Assembly (NCBI GenBank): GCA_020028195.1
Contig: JAHWYE010000024.1
Location: forward strand, 1-16,155
Direction of reading: 5' to 3'
Length of the DNA stretch: 16,155 bases
Source of the DNA: Nitrospirota bacterium
GTDB lineage: Bacteria > Nitrospirota > Nitrospiria > Nitrospirales > Nitrospiraceae
The translations under genes and the position numbers were made by a program. Positions 1 through 8,270 of this stretch are shown one piece after another (position 1 is the stretch's first letter; each line of letters begins with the position of its first letter). The notes under the pieces were generated by a model. It did no database searches and was not told the origin of the DNA. It saw nothing but the letters and a program-made list of their open reading frames with translations.

Positions 1-1
1 G

Positions 2-289
2 GCACGCGGCGTCAGGATGGTGGAGCTGCTCAAGCAGGGCCAGTACAAACCGATGCTGGTGGCCGATCAGGTCATCTCCATTTACGCTGGCGTGAATGGA
101 TTCATTGACGATGTCCCGGTAGACAAGATCAGGCAGTTCGAAGAGGACCTACTCCATTACGTCACTCAGCACCACCCGCAGATCAAGAAAGACGTCGTCA
201 CCAAGGGAAAGATCGACGAGACGTTCGGCGCCGAGCTGAAGCAGATCATCACCGCGTTCAAGCAGAAGATGGGATACGGAGCGAAATAG
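2..289 (+). CDS. atpA: ATP synthase F1 subunit alpha, C-terminal part (5' end outside window)
   Basis: Alpha subunit of the F1 head of ATP synthase; it carries non-catalytic nucleotide sites and alternates with beta in the alpha3-beta3 hexamer on the cytoplasmic face of the membrane. Only the last 95 codons are present. The reading frame is open from base 2 (ARGVR), so the internal methionine at 17 is not the start. The visible part is the C-terminal helical domain: VELLKQGQYKPMLVADQV is followed by SIYAGVNGFIDDVPVDKI, the conserved signature of bacterial alpha subunits. It ends in a lysine-rich helix typical of the family. It is followed after 93 nt by atpG in the usual alpha-gamma-beta-epsilon order. 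Identification is firm from motif and context; the Walker motifs lie upstream of the window. Confidence 0.95.
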   Translation, partial: ARGVRMVELLKQGQYKPMLVADQVISIYAGVNGFIDDVPVDKIRQFEEDLLHYVTQHHPQIKKDVVTKGKIDETFGAELKQIITAFKQKMGYGAK

Positions 290-382
290 GATTTACCCAT
301 TTTCTGATTTGGCGATTTCGGGACTTGTGGCTCCTCCAATTAGTAATGATTTAGTCAGTCAACCAATCTGAACTTCTGAGCG

Positions 383-1255
383 ATGCCAAGCCTGCAAGCC
401 CTGCGGCGCAAGATCGGCTCCGTCAAGAACACCCAGAAGATCACCAAGGCCATGAAGATGGTGGCCGCGGCCAAGCTCAAGCGTGCGCAGGATCGCATCC
501 TGGCGGCCAGGCCATATGGGCACAAGATGCGCGAGGTGATTGCGGACCTCGGCCTCCGGGTCAATCGGGCCGCCCATCCGCTGTTGCAGAAGCGGGCCGC
601 GCGCAACGTCGAAGTCCTTGTCGTCACCAGCGACCGAGGTCTCTGCGGCGCGTTCAACGCCAATATCTTGCGCAGGGCCGGCGAGTTCCTGCGGGAGTGC
701 GAGGCGCGCGGAGTAAAAGTCACCGTCAGCTTCGTTGGCCGCAAGGGGCGTGAGTTCTTCCGCCGTCGCCAGTGGCCGATTCGCCAACAGTGGCTGGGGG
801 TGTTCGACCGGCTCACGTATGAGCATGGGCTGGATATCGGAGAGGACCTCATCGAACAGTTTACGAAGGGCACGTTCGATGAGCTCTATGTAATCTACAA
901 CGAGTTCAAGTCGGCGATCCAGCAGCGGGTCATCGTTGAGAAGTTGTTCCCCATTGACGCACTGGACGGAACCGCGGAAGCCGGCGCGGTTTCAGGTGGG
1001 AGCTATGAGTATGAGCCGGACGAAGACGAGTTGCTGGCTGCCTTGCTGCCCAAGCATTTCCAGACCCAGGCGTTCCGGGTGCTGCTGGAGTCCTCCGCGG
1101 CCGAACAGGGCGCGCGGATGGCAGCGATGGACGGCGCCACCAGAAACGCCGGCGAGCTGATCAAGAAGTTGACCCTCTATTACAACAAGACTCGGCAGGC
1201 CGCGATTACCAAGGAACTCATGGACATCGTCGGTGGCGCCGAGGCGCTCAGGTAA
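383..1255 (+). CDS. atpG: ATP synthase F1 subunit gamma
   Basis: Central rotor shaft of F1, coupling rotation of the c-ring to catalysis in beta. The protein has 290 residues, normal for the family. Its N-terminal coiled-coil helix is canonical (LRRKIGSVKNTQKITKAMKM, about residues 7-26), followed by VAAAKLKRAQ. The C-terminal helix is also canonical: MAAMDGATRNAGELIKKLTL, then YNKTRQAAITKEL and IVGGAEAL. The central Rossmann-like part contains VLVVTSDRGLCGAFNANI (about 74-91), another family signature. The acidic YEYEPDEDELLAALLP segment near residues 210-225 is the usual link back to the C-terminal helix. I see no strong Shine-Dalgarno before the ATG at 383, so translation may depend partly on coupling within the operon. 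The atpD start follows 35 nt after its stop. Confidence 0.97.
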   Translation: MPSLQALRRKIGSVKNTQKITKAMKMVAAAKLKRAQDRILAARPYGHKMREVIADLGLRVNRAAHPLLQKRAARNVEVLVVTSDRGLCGAFNANILRRAGEFLRECEARGVKVTVSFVGRKGREFFRRRQWPIRQQWLGVFDRLTYEHGLDIGEDLIEQFTKGTFDELYVIYNEFKSAIQQRVIVEKLFPIDALDGTAEAGAVSGGSYEYEPDEDELLAALLPKHFQTQAFRVLLESSAAEQGARMAAMDGATRNAGELIKKLTLYYNKTRQAAITKELMDIVGGAEALR

Positions 1256-1290
1256 GACCAGAGGCGCTTATAACAACGAAGGAGTTCGAT

Positions 1291-2738
<1,448 letters not shown>

Positions 2739-2742
<4 letters not shown>

Positions 2743-2796
2743 GGCGTAAGGGGTGAGGGGTTAGGCGAAAACCAGCAGATCGCCTCACGCCTCACG
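2739..2796. repeat. Fold-back intergenic repeat between atpD and atpC
   Basis: The arm at 2739-2753 (GTGAGGCGTAAGGGG) is nearly the reverse complement of 2781-2795 (CGCCTCACGCCTCAC), with 13 of 15 positions pairing. The arms are built of related 7-8 nt units of the kind GGCGTRA and GGGGTGA. A 16-nt string, AGGCGTAAGGGGTGAG (2742-2757), recurs exactly at 9100-9115 in another operon of this window. The left arm includes the atpD stop codon. There is no following T-run, so it is not a classic terminator. It could pause or partly attenuate transcription, or shield the atpD mRNA end. Confidence 0.75.
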
Positions 2797-2803
2797 AAAA
2801 ATC

Positions 2804-3229
2804 ATGGCAGGGAAACTCTTGTTAGAAGTTGTTACGCCGGATCACTTGCTGCTAAGCAAGCAGGTGGATGAGGTCATCGCGCCTGGGACCGAAGGCGAAT
2901 TCGGGGTGCTGCCGGGACATTGTCATTTTCTCTCCACGCTGAAGATCGGCGGGTTGCGCTACCGTGTTGGCGACGTGACCGAATACATGTCGGTGCTCTG
3001 GGGATTCGCCGAGGTGACGCCCAGGAAGGTGACGATCCTGGCCGAGATCGCCGAGAAGGCCGAGGATATTGACGTGGAACGGGCCCAGGCGGCGGTGGAG
3101 AAAGCCGAGCGGCGCCTGGAAATGGGCGGATTGCCATCAGAGTTGAAGGAAGCGCAGATCAGCCTCGAAAAAGCCCGCCTTCGCAAGAAGATCGCCGAAC
3201 GTGCCCGCCGCACCAGTTCTAGGAATTAG
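2804..3229 (+). CDS. atpC: ATP synthase F1 subunit epsilon
   Basis: Small central-stalk subunit that links gamma to the c-ring and can inhibit ATP hydrolysis. The protein has 141 residues, typical length. The N-terminal beta-sandwich shows LLEVVTPDHLLLSKQVDEVI, then APGTEGEFGVLPGHCHFLSTL (about residues 27-47), the hallmark of bacterial epsilon. The C-terminal helical hairpin (about 88-141) is rich in Ala, Glu, Arg and Lys: IDVERAQAAVEKAERRLE, then EAQISLEKARLRKKIAERARR. It starts at ATG 2804 with no clear Shine-Dalgarno, because the bases before it belong to the fold-back repeat after atpD. It is the last gene of the ATP synthase operon; the next gene begins 359 nt downstream. Confidence 0.96.
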   Translation: MAGKLLLEVVTPDHLLLSKQVDEVIAPGTEGEFGVLPGHCHFLSTLKIGGLRYRVGDVTEYMSVLWGFAEVTPRKVTILAEIAEKAEDIDVERAQAAVEKAERRLEMGGLPSELKEAQISLEKARLRKKIAERARRTSSRN

Positions 3230-3588
3230 GTCGAATCTCTTCTGAGGGTTTTGGCGCCGGAAGCTGCTCAATTCATGCTCTGAAGTAGACTGGATTCATC
3301 TTTCCTCTATCAATCTGGGTGATCCCCGCAGCCTCAATTTAGTTCTCCCGTAAGAGTACGTAACCCTTTCGCATAGTTGTTTCAGTTCTGACGTAAGTGG
3401 GATGCTCACACCCTCTTCACAGAGTTTCCCCAGGTTCTGAACAGAGCTACGGGTTCACGGATGTGCTCTCCGGATGACGTTGTATCCAATCCCACTGTCA
3501 TCTGCTCTTTCACGGTCTCCCACTATCCTGCTATTTCTCCTGCAGGCTCACATCCCCTTGTTGGGTAGCGGAAGGGAAGGAGGTCTCG
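3230..3588. other. Spacer after the atp operon, no gene seen
   Basis: A 359-nt stretch of visibly lower GC content than the atp genes. I see no convincing open frame, no strong hairpin followed by T-residues and no clear sigma-70 promoter. It marks the junction between the conserved atp operon and the accessory signalling genes. Its last 15 nt contain the AAGGAGG ribosome binding site of the next gene. Confidence 0.6.
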
Positions 3589-4056
3589 ATGGAAACTAGA
3601 AACAGCTTGGAGGAGTCGCTCTCTTCTCCAAGCGCAATGCAGAAGGGTGCTCAAGTCGCCTCTTCTCCGGGGGTTCTCGTCTTTTCGCGTACCCTTCAAA
3701 TATTGCACGTGAATCGGCGCGCCCTGGAGCTCACAGGTCAAAGCCGTCAGGCGACGACTGGACCGGTCAGCGTCATGCTCTCGACTCCATTGATCGAGCT
3801 TCGAGCTAAGGTGCAAGAAGCCCTAGCGAGCCGCACGGCATCAGGCGTCTGGGACCCCTTCGAGGTGAGGCGAGCAGTGTGTGACCTTGGGAGCAGGGTG
3901 CTGCTTCGCGGATTCGGATTACCTGATCGAAAGGCGAGCGACCGCTCCCGAATCATCATTGTCTTGGAAGAGCAAGCCGGTCTTCAAGAGGAAGACATCG
4001 CGGAGCAGGCGGAAGGCCAGTTCTACCCTGTCAATCTGGAGGAAGCTGTCGCGTAG
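3589..4056 (+). CDS. PAS-like sensor protein, probably truncated from a PAS-LuxR regulator
   Basis: The protein has 155 residues and starts at ATG 3589 after a strong AAGGAGG site 6 nt upstream. Residues about 25-115 resemble a PAS fold: GVLVFSRTLQILHVNRRALEL (28-48) is the typical first strand-helix portion, and LLRGFGLPDRKASDRSRIIIVLEE is the closing strand pair. PAS domains sense small ligands, redox state or light; no ligand-binding residue can be assigned here. The tail EDIAEQAEGQFYPVNLEEAVA looks like the linker and first helix of a LuxR-type helix-turn-helix, and the frame then stops at TAG 4054. Downstream bases carry pieces of the remaining HTH in other frames (see the pseudogene entry). 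As it stands the protein would lack DNA binding. The GC content is lower than in flanking housekeeping genes. Confidence 0.65.
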   Translation: METRNSLEESLSSPSAMQKGAQVASSPGVLVFSRTLQILHVNRRALELTGQSRQATTGPVSVMLSTPLIELRAKVQEALASRTASGVWDPFEVRRAVCDLGSRVLLRGFGLPDRKASDRSRIIIVLEEQAGLQEEDIAEQAEGQFYPVNLEEAVA

Positions 4057-4176
4057 GACCTTACCGAACTTGGAGCCGAATGAGGAGATGTCAAGTGCGT
4101 TGACGAGGGTCCGGCCTTTATCCAACACATTGCTCAGACACTAAAGAGAAACCGAACCTTCAGATCTCGGAAGACT
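4057..4176 (+). pseudogene. Decayed LuxR-type helix-turn-helix remnant following the PAS-like gene
   Basis: Directly after the TAG stop of the PAS-like gene, the same frame reads DLTELGAE to a TGA at 4081. The neighbouring frame then reads NEEMSSAL (4079-4102), matching the LuxR-family NKEIAARL helix. The original frame further on reads HIAQTLK (4126-4146), matching the H..I...L spacing of the recognition-helix end. Order and spacing follow a LuxR/GerE domain if one stop and at least two frame changes are allowed. This is read from motif similarity by eye. Chance resemblance cannot be excluded, but the order of the pieces argues for gene decay. Confidence 0.45.
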
Positions 4177-4218
4177 CCTGTAGGGAACCTCGATCAAACA
4201 ATCGCCTGCTTGTCTGCT

Positions 4219-4557
4219 CTACTGGGAGGTAGGCACTTCGAAGAGGAACCTGACCCCGACCGAGTGCATACTCCCCTCAGCACCCATGGGAAGCTGACGA
4301 GTCCAGCAGACTTCCACTAACTTGGTTGAACTCTTTGCCTGGGTCCTCAGGGAGGGCGCCTGCACCTCGAAGATTTGGCGCTCGTCCGGCGCCTGGGGCA
4401 TCAAGAGCAACATTCCCCCCGAGCTGATATTGACGGTAAGCGCGTATCCGTGGGATAGCTCGACCCCTCCGCCACCAGGGACCCTGCTGAGTTCATAAGG
4501 GCAAGGTTGTATGAGGGGGATACGCTTACTGCTTCTATGTTCCTGATGGGTCGGCAT
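4219..4557 (-). CDS. PilZ domain protein (cyclic di-GMP receptor)
   Basis: Single-domain PilZ protein, 112 residues if started at the ATG at 4557; a GTG start at 4590 would add 11 residues, and neither has a strong ribosome binding site. PilZ domains bind cyclic di-GMP and switch motility, secretion or polysaccharide output. Both binding motifs are visible: RxxxR as R8-SSK-R12, and the (D/N)xSxxG motif as N43-ISSG-G48, with Asn in place of the usual Asp. The HRSSKRIPLIQPCPYEL opening and the end HSVGVRFLFEVP are typical of stand-alone PilZ proteins. It converges on the PAS-like gene and lies 265 nt downstream of the haem-binding DUF3365 gene on the same strand. No output partner is encoded in the window. 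Confidence 0.8.
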   Translation of the reverse strand: MPTHQEHRSSKRIPLIQPCPYELSRVPGGGGVELSHGYALTVNISSGGMLLLMPQAPDERQIFEVQAPSLRTQAKSSTKLVEVCWTRQLPMGAEGSMHSVGVRFLFEVPTSQ

Positions 4558-4590
4558 GTCGACGTGTTCGAGTAATTTAGAGGCTGTCAC

Positions 4591-4855
4591 ACATGCGTCA
4601 GTCTATATTCTTCTGTCTCATCACCTATATCTTGCCTCCGTTTGGTTAGCGATGCAATAGCTGAGTTCAAGTGTGGGTAAGTGGAATTGGTCTGAGCGCC
4701 CCTGACTAGGCTGGTTGGATACCAGGAACGCTTTCCTAAACTGTATGTTGTCCGTCCGAGAATGAACAATCCTGCTCTCTCAAAGTCGGTCTCCACCGCT
4801 TTGGGACCTTGAATCTGCCCGATCGAATCGTGATTGAAATTCTCGGGCATGGAGC
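4591..4855. other. Spacer between PilZ gene and DUF3365 gene, no gene seen
   Basis: A 265-nt stretch of lower GC content. An open frame on the minus strand runs through it (4587-4958), but it mostly overlaps the DUF3365 coding region in another frame and has no recognisable motif. No terminator hairpin with a T-run was found. Confidence 0.5.
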
Positions 4856-5446
4856 CTACTGGTTCAGCGGAATCATGATCACAATCCCGCCCATCACGTC
4901 GTTCAACCTGAAGTCCCGCTTCGGACTGGCAGGATGCGCGTTGTGGCACCCGATGCAAGCTTGCGTCACGGCTCTGTCGGCGTAGACCGCTTGGAAATAC
5001 CTTTCCCCTCCGATTACGACAATTCCACTGTACCGACGCTCTGGGTTCATGCGGACGTCCTCAAGCCCTTTTCGTTCGAAATCGGTCGACGGTCCATTCT
5101 GTTGATTAATTGGCCAGAGACCAATGAGGCGGTAGCGGACCTTGGCGCCAGTGAGCGCAGCCAGCTCGCTGGACTCCATTAAGAACTGAGCCGGCAAGGG
5201 TAACGTGTGGGAGACCCGCCAATCTTCGGACGCCACCATCTTGCCTCGTTTCTGCAGCCGCTCCACAACCTGAATCGTATAGAATGTTCTGTCCGCCTCA
5301 ATAACGGCGTGGAGATAATCGGCGACAGTTTCAGGAGGAATGCCGATCTGGGTACTGGATTCGTTGGCTCCTGACGAAAGAGCCGGATAGCCAATCACTC
5401 CTAGGAGAATCGTTAGTGCTCCACGAACGACCGCTGTACCCACCAT
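4856..5446 (-). CDS. Exported single-haem c-type protein, DUF3365 (Tll0287-like) domain
   Basis: The protein has 196 residues. The start is set at ATG 5446 because AAAGGAGGG lies 8 nt upstream and the product then begins with a signal peptide (MVGTAVVRGALTILLGVIG, ending near ALSSGA). An upstream in-frame ATG at 5551 would bury that signal. The mature part matches the Tll0287-like fold: helix VADYLHAVIEADRTFYTIQVV, later LIGLWPINQQNGP, and the haem motif C164-IG-C167-H168 in QACIGCHNAHPASPKRDFR. It ends LNDVMGGIVIMIPL. The domain is a periplasmic haem-binding sensor or electron carrier that often precedes kinase or cyclase modules; here it stands alone. The haem would be attached covalently outside the membrane. 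The nearby PilZ gene hints at signalling, but no direct link is visible. Confidence 0.8.
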   Translation of the reverse strand: MVGTAVVRGALTILLGVIGYPALSSGANESSTQIGIPPETVADYLHAVIEADRTFYTIQVVERLQKRGKMVASEDWRVSHTLPLPAQFLMESSELAALTGAKVRYRLIGLWPINQQNGPSTDFERKGLEDVRMNPERRYSGIVVIGGERYFQAVYADRAVTQACIGCHNAHPASPKRDFRLNDVMGGIVIMIPLNQ

Positions 5447-5575
5447 GCTTCTTCCCTCCTTTCCATGGGAGAGGCTCGTTGTTGAAATTCCCCAGAGTTC
5501 TGCGCTAGCGTTCTCTGTCACACGGCCTATGACCATCGTCTCGTACCGCATGGATTCTACCAGCGAGAGACTCGG

Positions 5576-6568
5576 ATGAACCAGCAGAAAGAGTGGCCAA
5601 ATGCGTACACCGAGCTTGTCGTCACCGCCGGTGAGACGCCCAAGCGGCTGGATGTATTTCTAGCCAACCGTGAGCCGATGCTGTCGCGGTCGGCGCTCCA
5701 GCGTCTGATTCTGGATGGGCGCATCACAATCAACGGCCTTCCCGTTAAGCCCAGCCAGAAGATCAAGCCGGGCGATCGCATCGTCTTACAGATTCCACGG
5801 CCGGAACCGTTGGAGATGAAGCCGGAGCCGATCCCGCTGGATGTCCTCTATGAGGACGAGGCGATTCTGGTCCTGAACAAGCCGGCTGGGCTGGTCGTGC
5901 ATCCGGCGCCGGGGCACTGGTCCGGCACGCTGGTCAATGCGCTCCTGCACCACTTTGACTCACCCCATGGATCACTGTCCACGATCGGTGGCAAGGAACG
6001 GCCAGGCCTCGTGCACCGGCTGGATAAGGAGACCTCGGGCGTCATGGTGGTGGCCAAGACCGATGAGGCTCATCGGTCTCTGGCTGCCCAATTCAAGCAG
6101 CACAGCATTACGCGCGTTTATGAGGCGCTGGCGTGGGGAGCCATCAAAAAGCCGGAAGGGATGATCGAGTTGGCCATTGGACGAGATGTGAAGGAGCGCA
6201 AGAAATTCTCGGCCCGTACTGCTCGGCCGAAAGCCTCAGCGACCGTCTATCGGGTCGTTCAGCGGCTTGGCAAACTGGCCACGTTAGTAGAGCTTTCCCC
6301 TCGAACAGGCCGCACCCACCAGATCCGAGTGCACTTGGCTGCGCTCGGTCATCCTGTGCTGGGCGATCCGACCTATGGAGGGAGAAAAGTGCGGGAGCTG
6401 GAAGGGGTGATGATCCCGCGCGTGATGCTCCACGCGCGGACACTGGGCTTCCTGCATCCAACGACTGGGCGCCACGTGGGGCATACATCCCCACTTCCTC
6501 TGGACATGAGCGCGGTGATTGATGCGCTCGAGCACATCGCATCCACGGCGCGTTCGACGGATGCTTGA
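5576..6568 (+). CDS. rluD: 23S rRNA pseudouridine synthase, RluA/RluD family
   Basis: Converts uridine to pseudouridine in RNA; RluD modifies helix 69 of 23S rRNA. The protein has 330 residues, usual for the family. An S4 RNA-binding domain covers about residues 22-75 (KRLDVFLANREPMLSRSALQ, then LILDGRITINGLPVKPSQKI). The catalytic domain starts near 85. Its motif LVHRLDKETSGVMVVAK has the catalytic Asp150, and ELSPRTGRTHQIRVHLAALG and HPVLGDPTYGG follow. All expected active-site motifs are intact. ATG at 5576 is preferred; the ribosome binding site is weak. RluD versus RluA/RluC specificity cannot be settled by eye, but the S4 domain and size favour RluD. A gene of unknown function follows within 50 nt and is probably co-transcribed. 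Confidence 0.9.
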   Translation: MNQQKEWPNAYTELVVTAGETPKRLDVFLANREPMLSRSALQRLILDGRITINGLPVKPSQKIKPGDRIVLQIPRPEPLEMKPEPIPLDVLYEDEAILVLNKPAGLVVHPAPGHWSGTLVNALLHHFDSPHGSLSTIGGKERPGLVHRLDKETSGVMVVAKTDEAHRSLAAQFKQHSITRVYEALAWGAIKKPEGMIELAIGRDVKERKKFSARTARPKASATVYRVVQRLGKLATLVELSPRTGRTHQIRVHLAALGHPVLGDPTYGGRKVRELEGVMIPRVMLHARTLGFLHPTTGRHVGHTSPLPLDMSAVIDALEHIASTARSTDA

Positions 6569-6617
6569 CAGCCGGGGATGGTCAGGGTATGTCTCAACAA
6601 CTGCGGAGAGGGAAGCA

Positions 6618-7040
6618 GTGGAAGCAAGTGATGTCCTGGAAGCGATCGGCGACTTGGTCGCGCAGATCAAGGTGTACAGCTCGAAACTGCCGGCCGTGGT
6701 CCACCTCTCGGTGATGCCGGGTGGGCTCAAGCCGACGCCGGAGGCGGTTGAGGCCTATGAGAAGACGGTGTCTCGGTTTCGACAACAAGTCGGAGCCTCG
6801 GCCTACCGACCGCTGAATGACCTGTTCATCGAGTCCCTGGAGGCCTTCGAGTCGGGGCGGGTGCTGAAGGCGGTGCAACCGCTGCTGCAATCATTGGATC
6901 ATCTGGAACTCATGCAGCGCGAGAAGACGATGACGGTGACCCTCGCCGAGGAGGGGCGTCTGAAGGAATACCGACGCACCCTCAACCGAATCCTGCCAGG
7001 TAATCAACCGGAACTGGAAGGAGCCGGCCGCGGGCTTTGA
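6618..7040 (+). CDS. Conserved-looking helical protein of unknown function
   Basis: I do not recognise this family. The product has 140 residues if started at GTG 6618, which has a GAGAGGGA site just upstream. An alternative ATG at 6561 overlaps the rluD stop by 8 nt and would add 19 residues of less convincing sequence. The protein is predicted by eye to be cytoplasmic and mainly alpha-helical, with amphipathic stretches such as DVLEAIGDLVAQIKVYSSKL and YEKTVSRFRQQVGASAY, and a charged C-terminus. It has no cysteines, signal peptide or membrane segment. Codon use resembles that of rluD, so it is a real gene and probably the second gene of that operon. Its stop lies inside an 8-bp hairpin (7029-7058). 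Confidence 0.6.
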   Translation: MEASDVLEAIGDLVAQIKVYSSKLPAVVHLSVMPGGLKPTPEAVEAYEKTVSRFRQQVGASAYRPLNDLFIESLEAFESGRVLKAVQPLLQSLDHLELMQREKTMTVTLAEEGRLKEYRRTLNRILPGNQPELEGAGRGL

Positions 7041-7058
7041 CACGAACTCCAGCCCGCG
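7029..7058 (+). terminator. Hairpin at the end of the rluD-linked gene, possible weak terminator
   Basis: CGCGGGCT at 7029-7036 and AGCCCGCG at 7051-7058 are perfect reverse complements (8 bp) separated by 14 nt. The TGA stop of the upstream gene lies in the loop. No T-run follows, so termination would be weak or factor-dependent. An mRNA-end stabiliser is equally possible. Confidence 0.4.
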
Positions 7059-7064
7059 AATTGT

Positions 7065-7136
7065 GAGTTGAGCGTCTTGAGTTACGAGTTACCGGACTTT
7101 ACGCTGCCAACTCGAAGCCACGAACTCGAAACTCAT
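7065..7136. repeat. Fold-back repeat made of GAGTTNCGAGTT units
   Basis: TGAGTTACGAGTT at 7078-7090 pairs with AACTCGAAACTCA at 7123-7135 (12 of 13 positions). Further GAGTT/AACTC units lie at 7065-7069 and 7109-7113. It is an intergenic palindrome made of short tandem units, similar in style but not in sequence to the repeats at 2739 and 9100. It lies between two convergent genes and may act as a bidirectional transcription barrier. Confidence 0.6.
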
Positions 7137-7140
7137 GAGT

Positions 7141-7157
7141 CGCAGCGGAACGCTGCG
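7141..7157 (-). terminator. Perfect 7-bp GC hairpin right after the zinc-ribbon gene
   Basis: CGCAGCG (7141-7147), a GAA loop, and CGCTGCG (7151-7157) form a perfect compact hairpin directly abutting the TAG stop of the minus-strand zinc-ribbon gene. On the minus strand it is followed by ACTCATGAGTTTCGAGTT rather than a T-run, so its strength as an intrinsic terminator is doubtful. The position makes a 3'-end role likely. Confidence 0.45.
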
Positions 7158-7337
7158 CTAGTGGCCCATTTTGGGGCCCGCCGCATTCGAGCCTTGTGAA
7201 ACGAGCTTAAACCGAACGGCTTCCCGACAATGTGGGCATTTGAAGCGTATAGTGTCCTCATCTTCGTGCTCGATCTCCTCCTCCTTGACCCACATCAGGA
7301 GCTGGCACTTGGGACAAGTCCGGACTTGCGTGGCCAT
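7158..7337 (-). CDS. Small zinc-ribbon protein with two CxxC knuckles
   Basis: The protein has 59 residues. The start is ATG 7337, chosen because GAGGG lies 7 nt upstream and the product then opens directly with the zinc knuckle (MATQVRTCPKCQ). Upstream in-frame starts would only add non-conserved residues. Two CxxC pairs, CPKC near the N-terminus and CPHC about 29 residues further on, should bind one zinc ion. Between them is an acidic segment (VKEEEIEHEDEDTIRFK). This resembles the many small MJ0042/DUF-type zinc ribbons fused to or accompanying regulators; the exact function is unknown. It is divergent from the GNAT gene, with start codons 82 nt apart, so the two may share a promoter region. 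Confidence 0.7.
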   Translation of the reverse strand: MATQVRTCPKCQLLMWVKEEEIEHEDEDTIRFKCPHCREAVRFKLVSQGSNAAGPKMGH

Positions 7338-7419
7338 TGACACACCCTCGTTCAATCGGAACGGATGCATTCGGACTAGGGACCTACTGTAATACAACGG
7401 CACCGTCCCTCTCAAGAGC

Positions 7420-7833
7420 ATGATCACATTCTCCGAACGAAAAGACTTTGATCCCGCCCTCCTCGTCCGACTTTACGCACATGCGGCCTGGGCCACCGGG
7501 CGCACCGTCGAGGACGTGCGCGAAATGCTTTCCCATACGGATCTGGCCCTCTCGGTCTGGGACAGCTCGCGCTTAGTCGGATTCGGACGGGTCTTGACCG
7601 ACTACGTCTACCGCGCTTCGATCTGGGATGTGATCGTGGACCCAGACTATCAAGGACAAGACGTCGGGACCCAGATCATGCAGCGCATTCTACACCATCA
7701 CGACCTAAAGCAGGTCGAGCTCTTCTGGCTCTGCACGCGAGACAAGCAAGCTTTCTACGAGAAGTTGGGCTTCAGCGCCGACGAACAGACCGGCATGGTG
7801 TGGGCGCGCGCCACACACGCCCGATCGGAGTGA
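7420..7833 (+). CDS. GNAT family N-acetyltransferase
   Basis: Acetyl-CoA-dependent acyltransferase of the GNAT superfamily, 137 residues, cytoplasmic. The acetyl-CoA pyrophosphate-binding motif A is clear: WDVIVDPDYQGQDVGTQIMQ (about residues 68-87, with the loop QGQDVG fitting Q/RxxGxG/A). Preceding strands are LALSVWDSSRLVGFGRVLTD, and the motif B region is LFWLCTRDKQAFYEKLGFSA, in which the usual FYxxxGF is present. The substrate cannot be inferred; single-domain proteins of this type act on amines, peptides or small antibiotics. The ATG start at 7420 has only a weak AAGAG upstream. A membrane protein gene follows after 11 nt and is likely co-transcribed. Confidence 0.85.
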   Translation: MITFSERKDFDPALLVRLYAHAAWATGRTVEDVREMLSHTDLALSVWDSSRLVGFGRVLTDYVYRASIWDVIVDPDYQGQDVGTQIMQRILHHHDLKQVELFWLCTRDKQAFYEKLGFSADEQTGMVWARATHARSE

Positions 7834-7844
7834 AGGAGGGACTT

Positions 7845-8258
7845 ATGAAAACAAAACGGTTCGCATTGGCGAGTGCCGCGGTGTTTGTGGTCTTCGCGAT
7901 CCTGGAAGGGATCATCCACGGCGTCCTGTTGGCAGACATCTATCAGCAAACCTCTTCGATCTGGCGGCCGGAGAACGATATCCAGCGCAACATGTGGCTC
8001 ATGTGGCTCGGCTACCTGATCTTCGCACCTGTGTTCGTTCTAATCTACAGTAAAGGCTATGAGGCCAACAAGGGCGGGTTGCCTCAAGGAATTCGGTTTG
8101 GGCTGATCACCGGTATGCTATTGTCTGCGTCTCAGAGCCTTGGCTGGTACGTTGTGCTACCGATTCCGGGTGTGCTCGCTTTCTGGTGGTTCGTGACGGG
8201 AATGGTGGAAGCGGTTGCCGCTGGCGCAGCGGTCGGGGTGATCTATCGGCAAGCCTAA
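7845..8258 (+). CDS. Small four-helix integral membrane protein, unknown function
   Basis: The protein has 137 residues. ATG 7845 follows a strong AAGGAGGG site. Four hydrophobic segments are visible: about residues 7-29 (ALASAAVFVVFAILEGIIHG), 52-70 (MWLMWLGYLIFAPVFVLIYS), 86-105 and 110-135 (VLAFWWFVTGMVEAVAAGAA). The first helix contains a Glu and a His that are unusual in a membrane. A Gly-rich loop (KGYEANKGGLPQGIRFG) separates helices 2 and 3. I recognise no named family with confidence. It is probably co-transcribed with the acetyltransferase just upstream and converges on the metal transporter operon, with only 12 nt between the stops. Confidence 0.75.
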   Translation: MKTKRFALASAAVFVVFAILEGIIHGVLLADIYQQTSSIWRPENDIQRNMWLMWLGYLIFAPVFVLIYSKGYEANKGGLPQGIRFGLITGMLLSASQSLGWYVVLPIPGVLAFWWFVTGMVEAVAAGAAVGVIYRQA

Positions 8259-8270
8259 GCTGTGCAATAA

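Noticed and set aside
355..873. Long minus-strand open frames opposite atpG
   Set aside because: Antisense to a clearly coding gamma subunit; compositionally arginine- and serine-rich shadow with no motif.
4587..4958. 123-codon minus-strand frame over the PilZ-DUF3365 spacer
   Set aside because: Its N-terminal third overlaps the DUF3365 end in another frame, no ribosome binding site, no motif.
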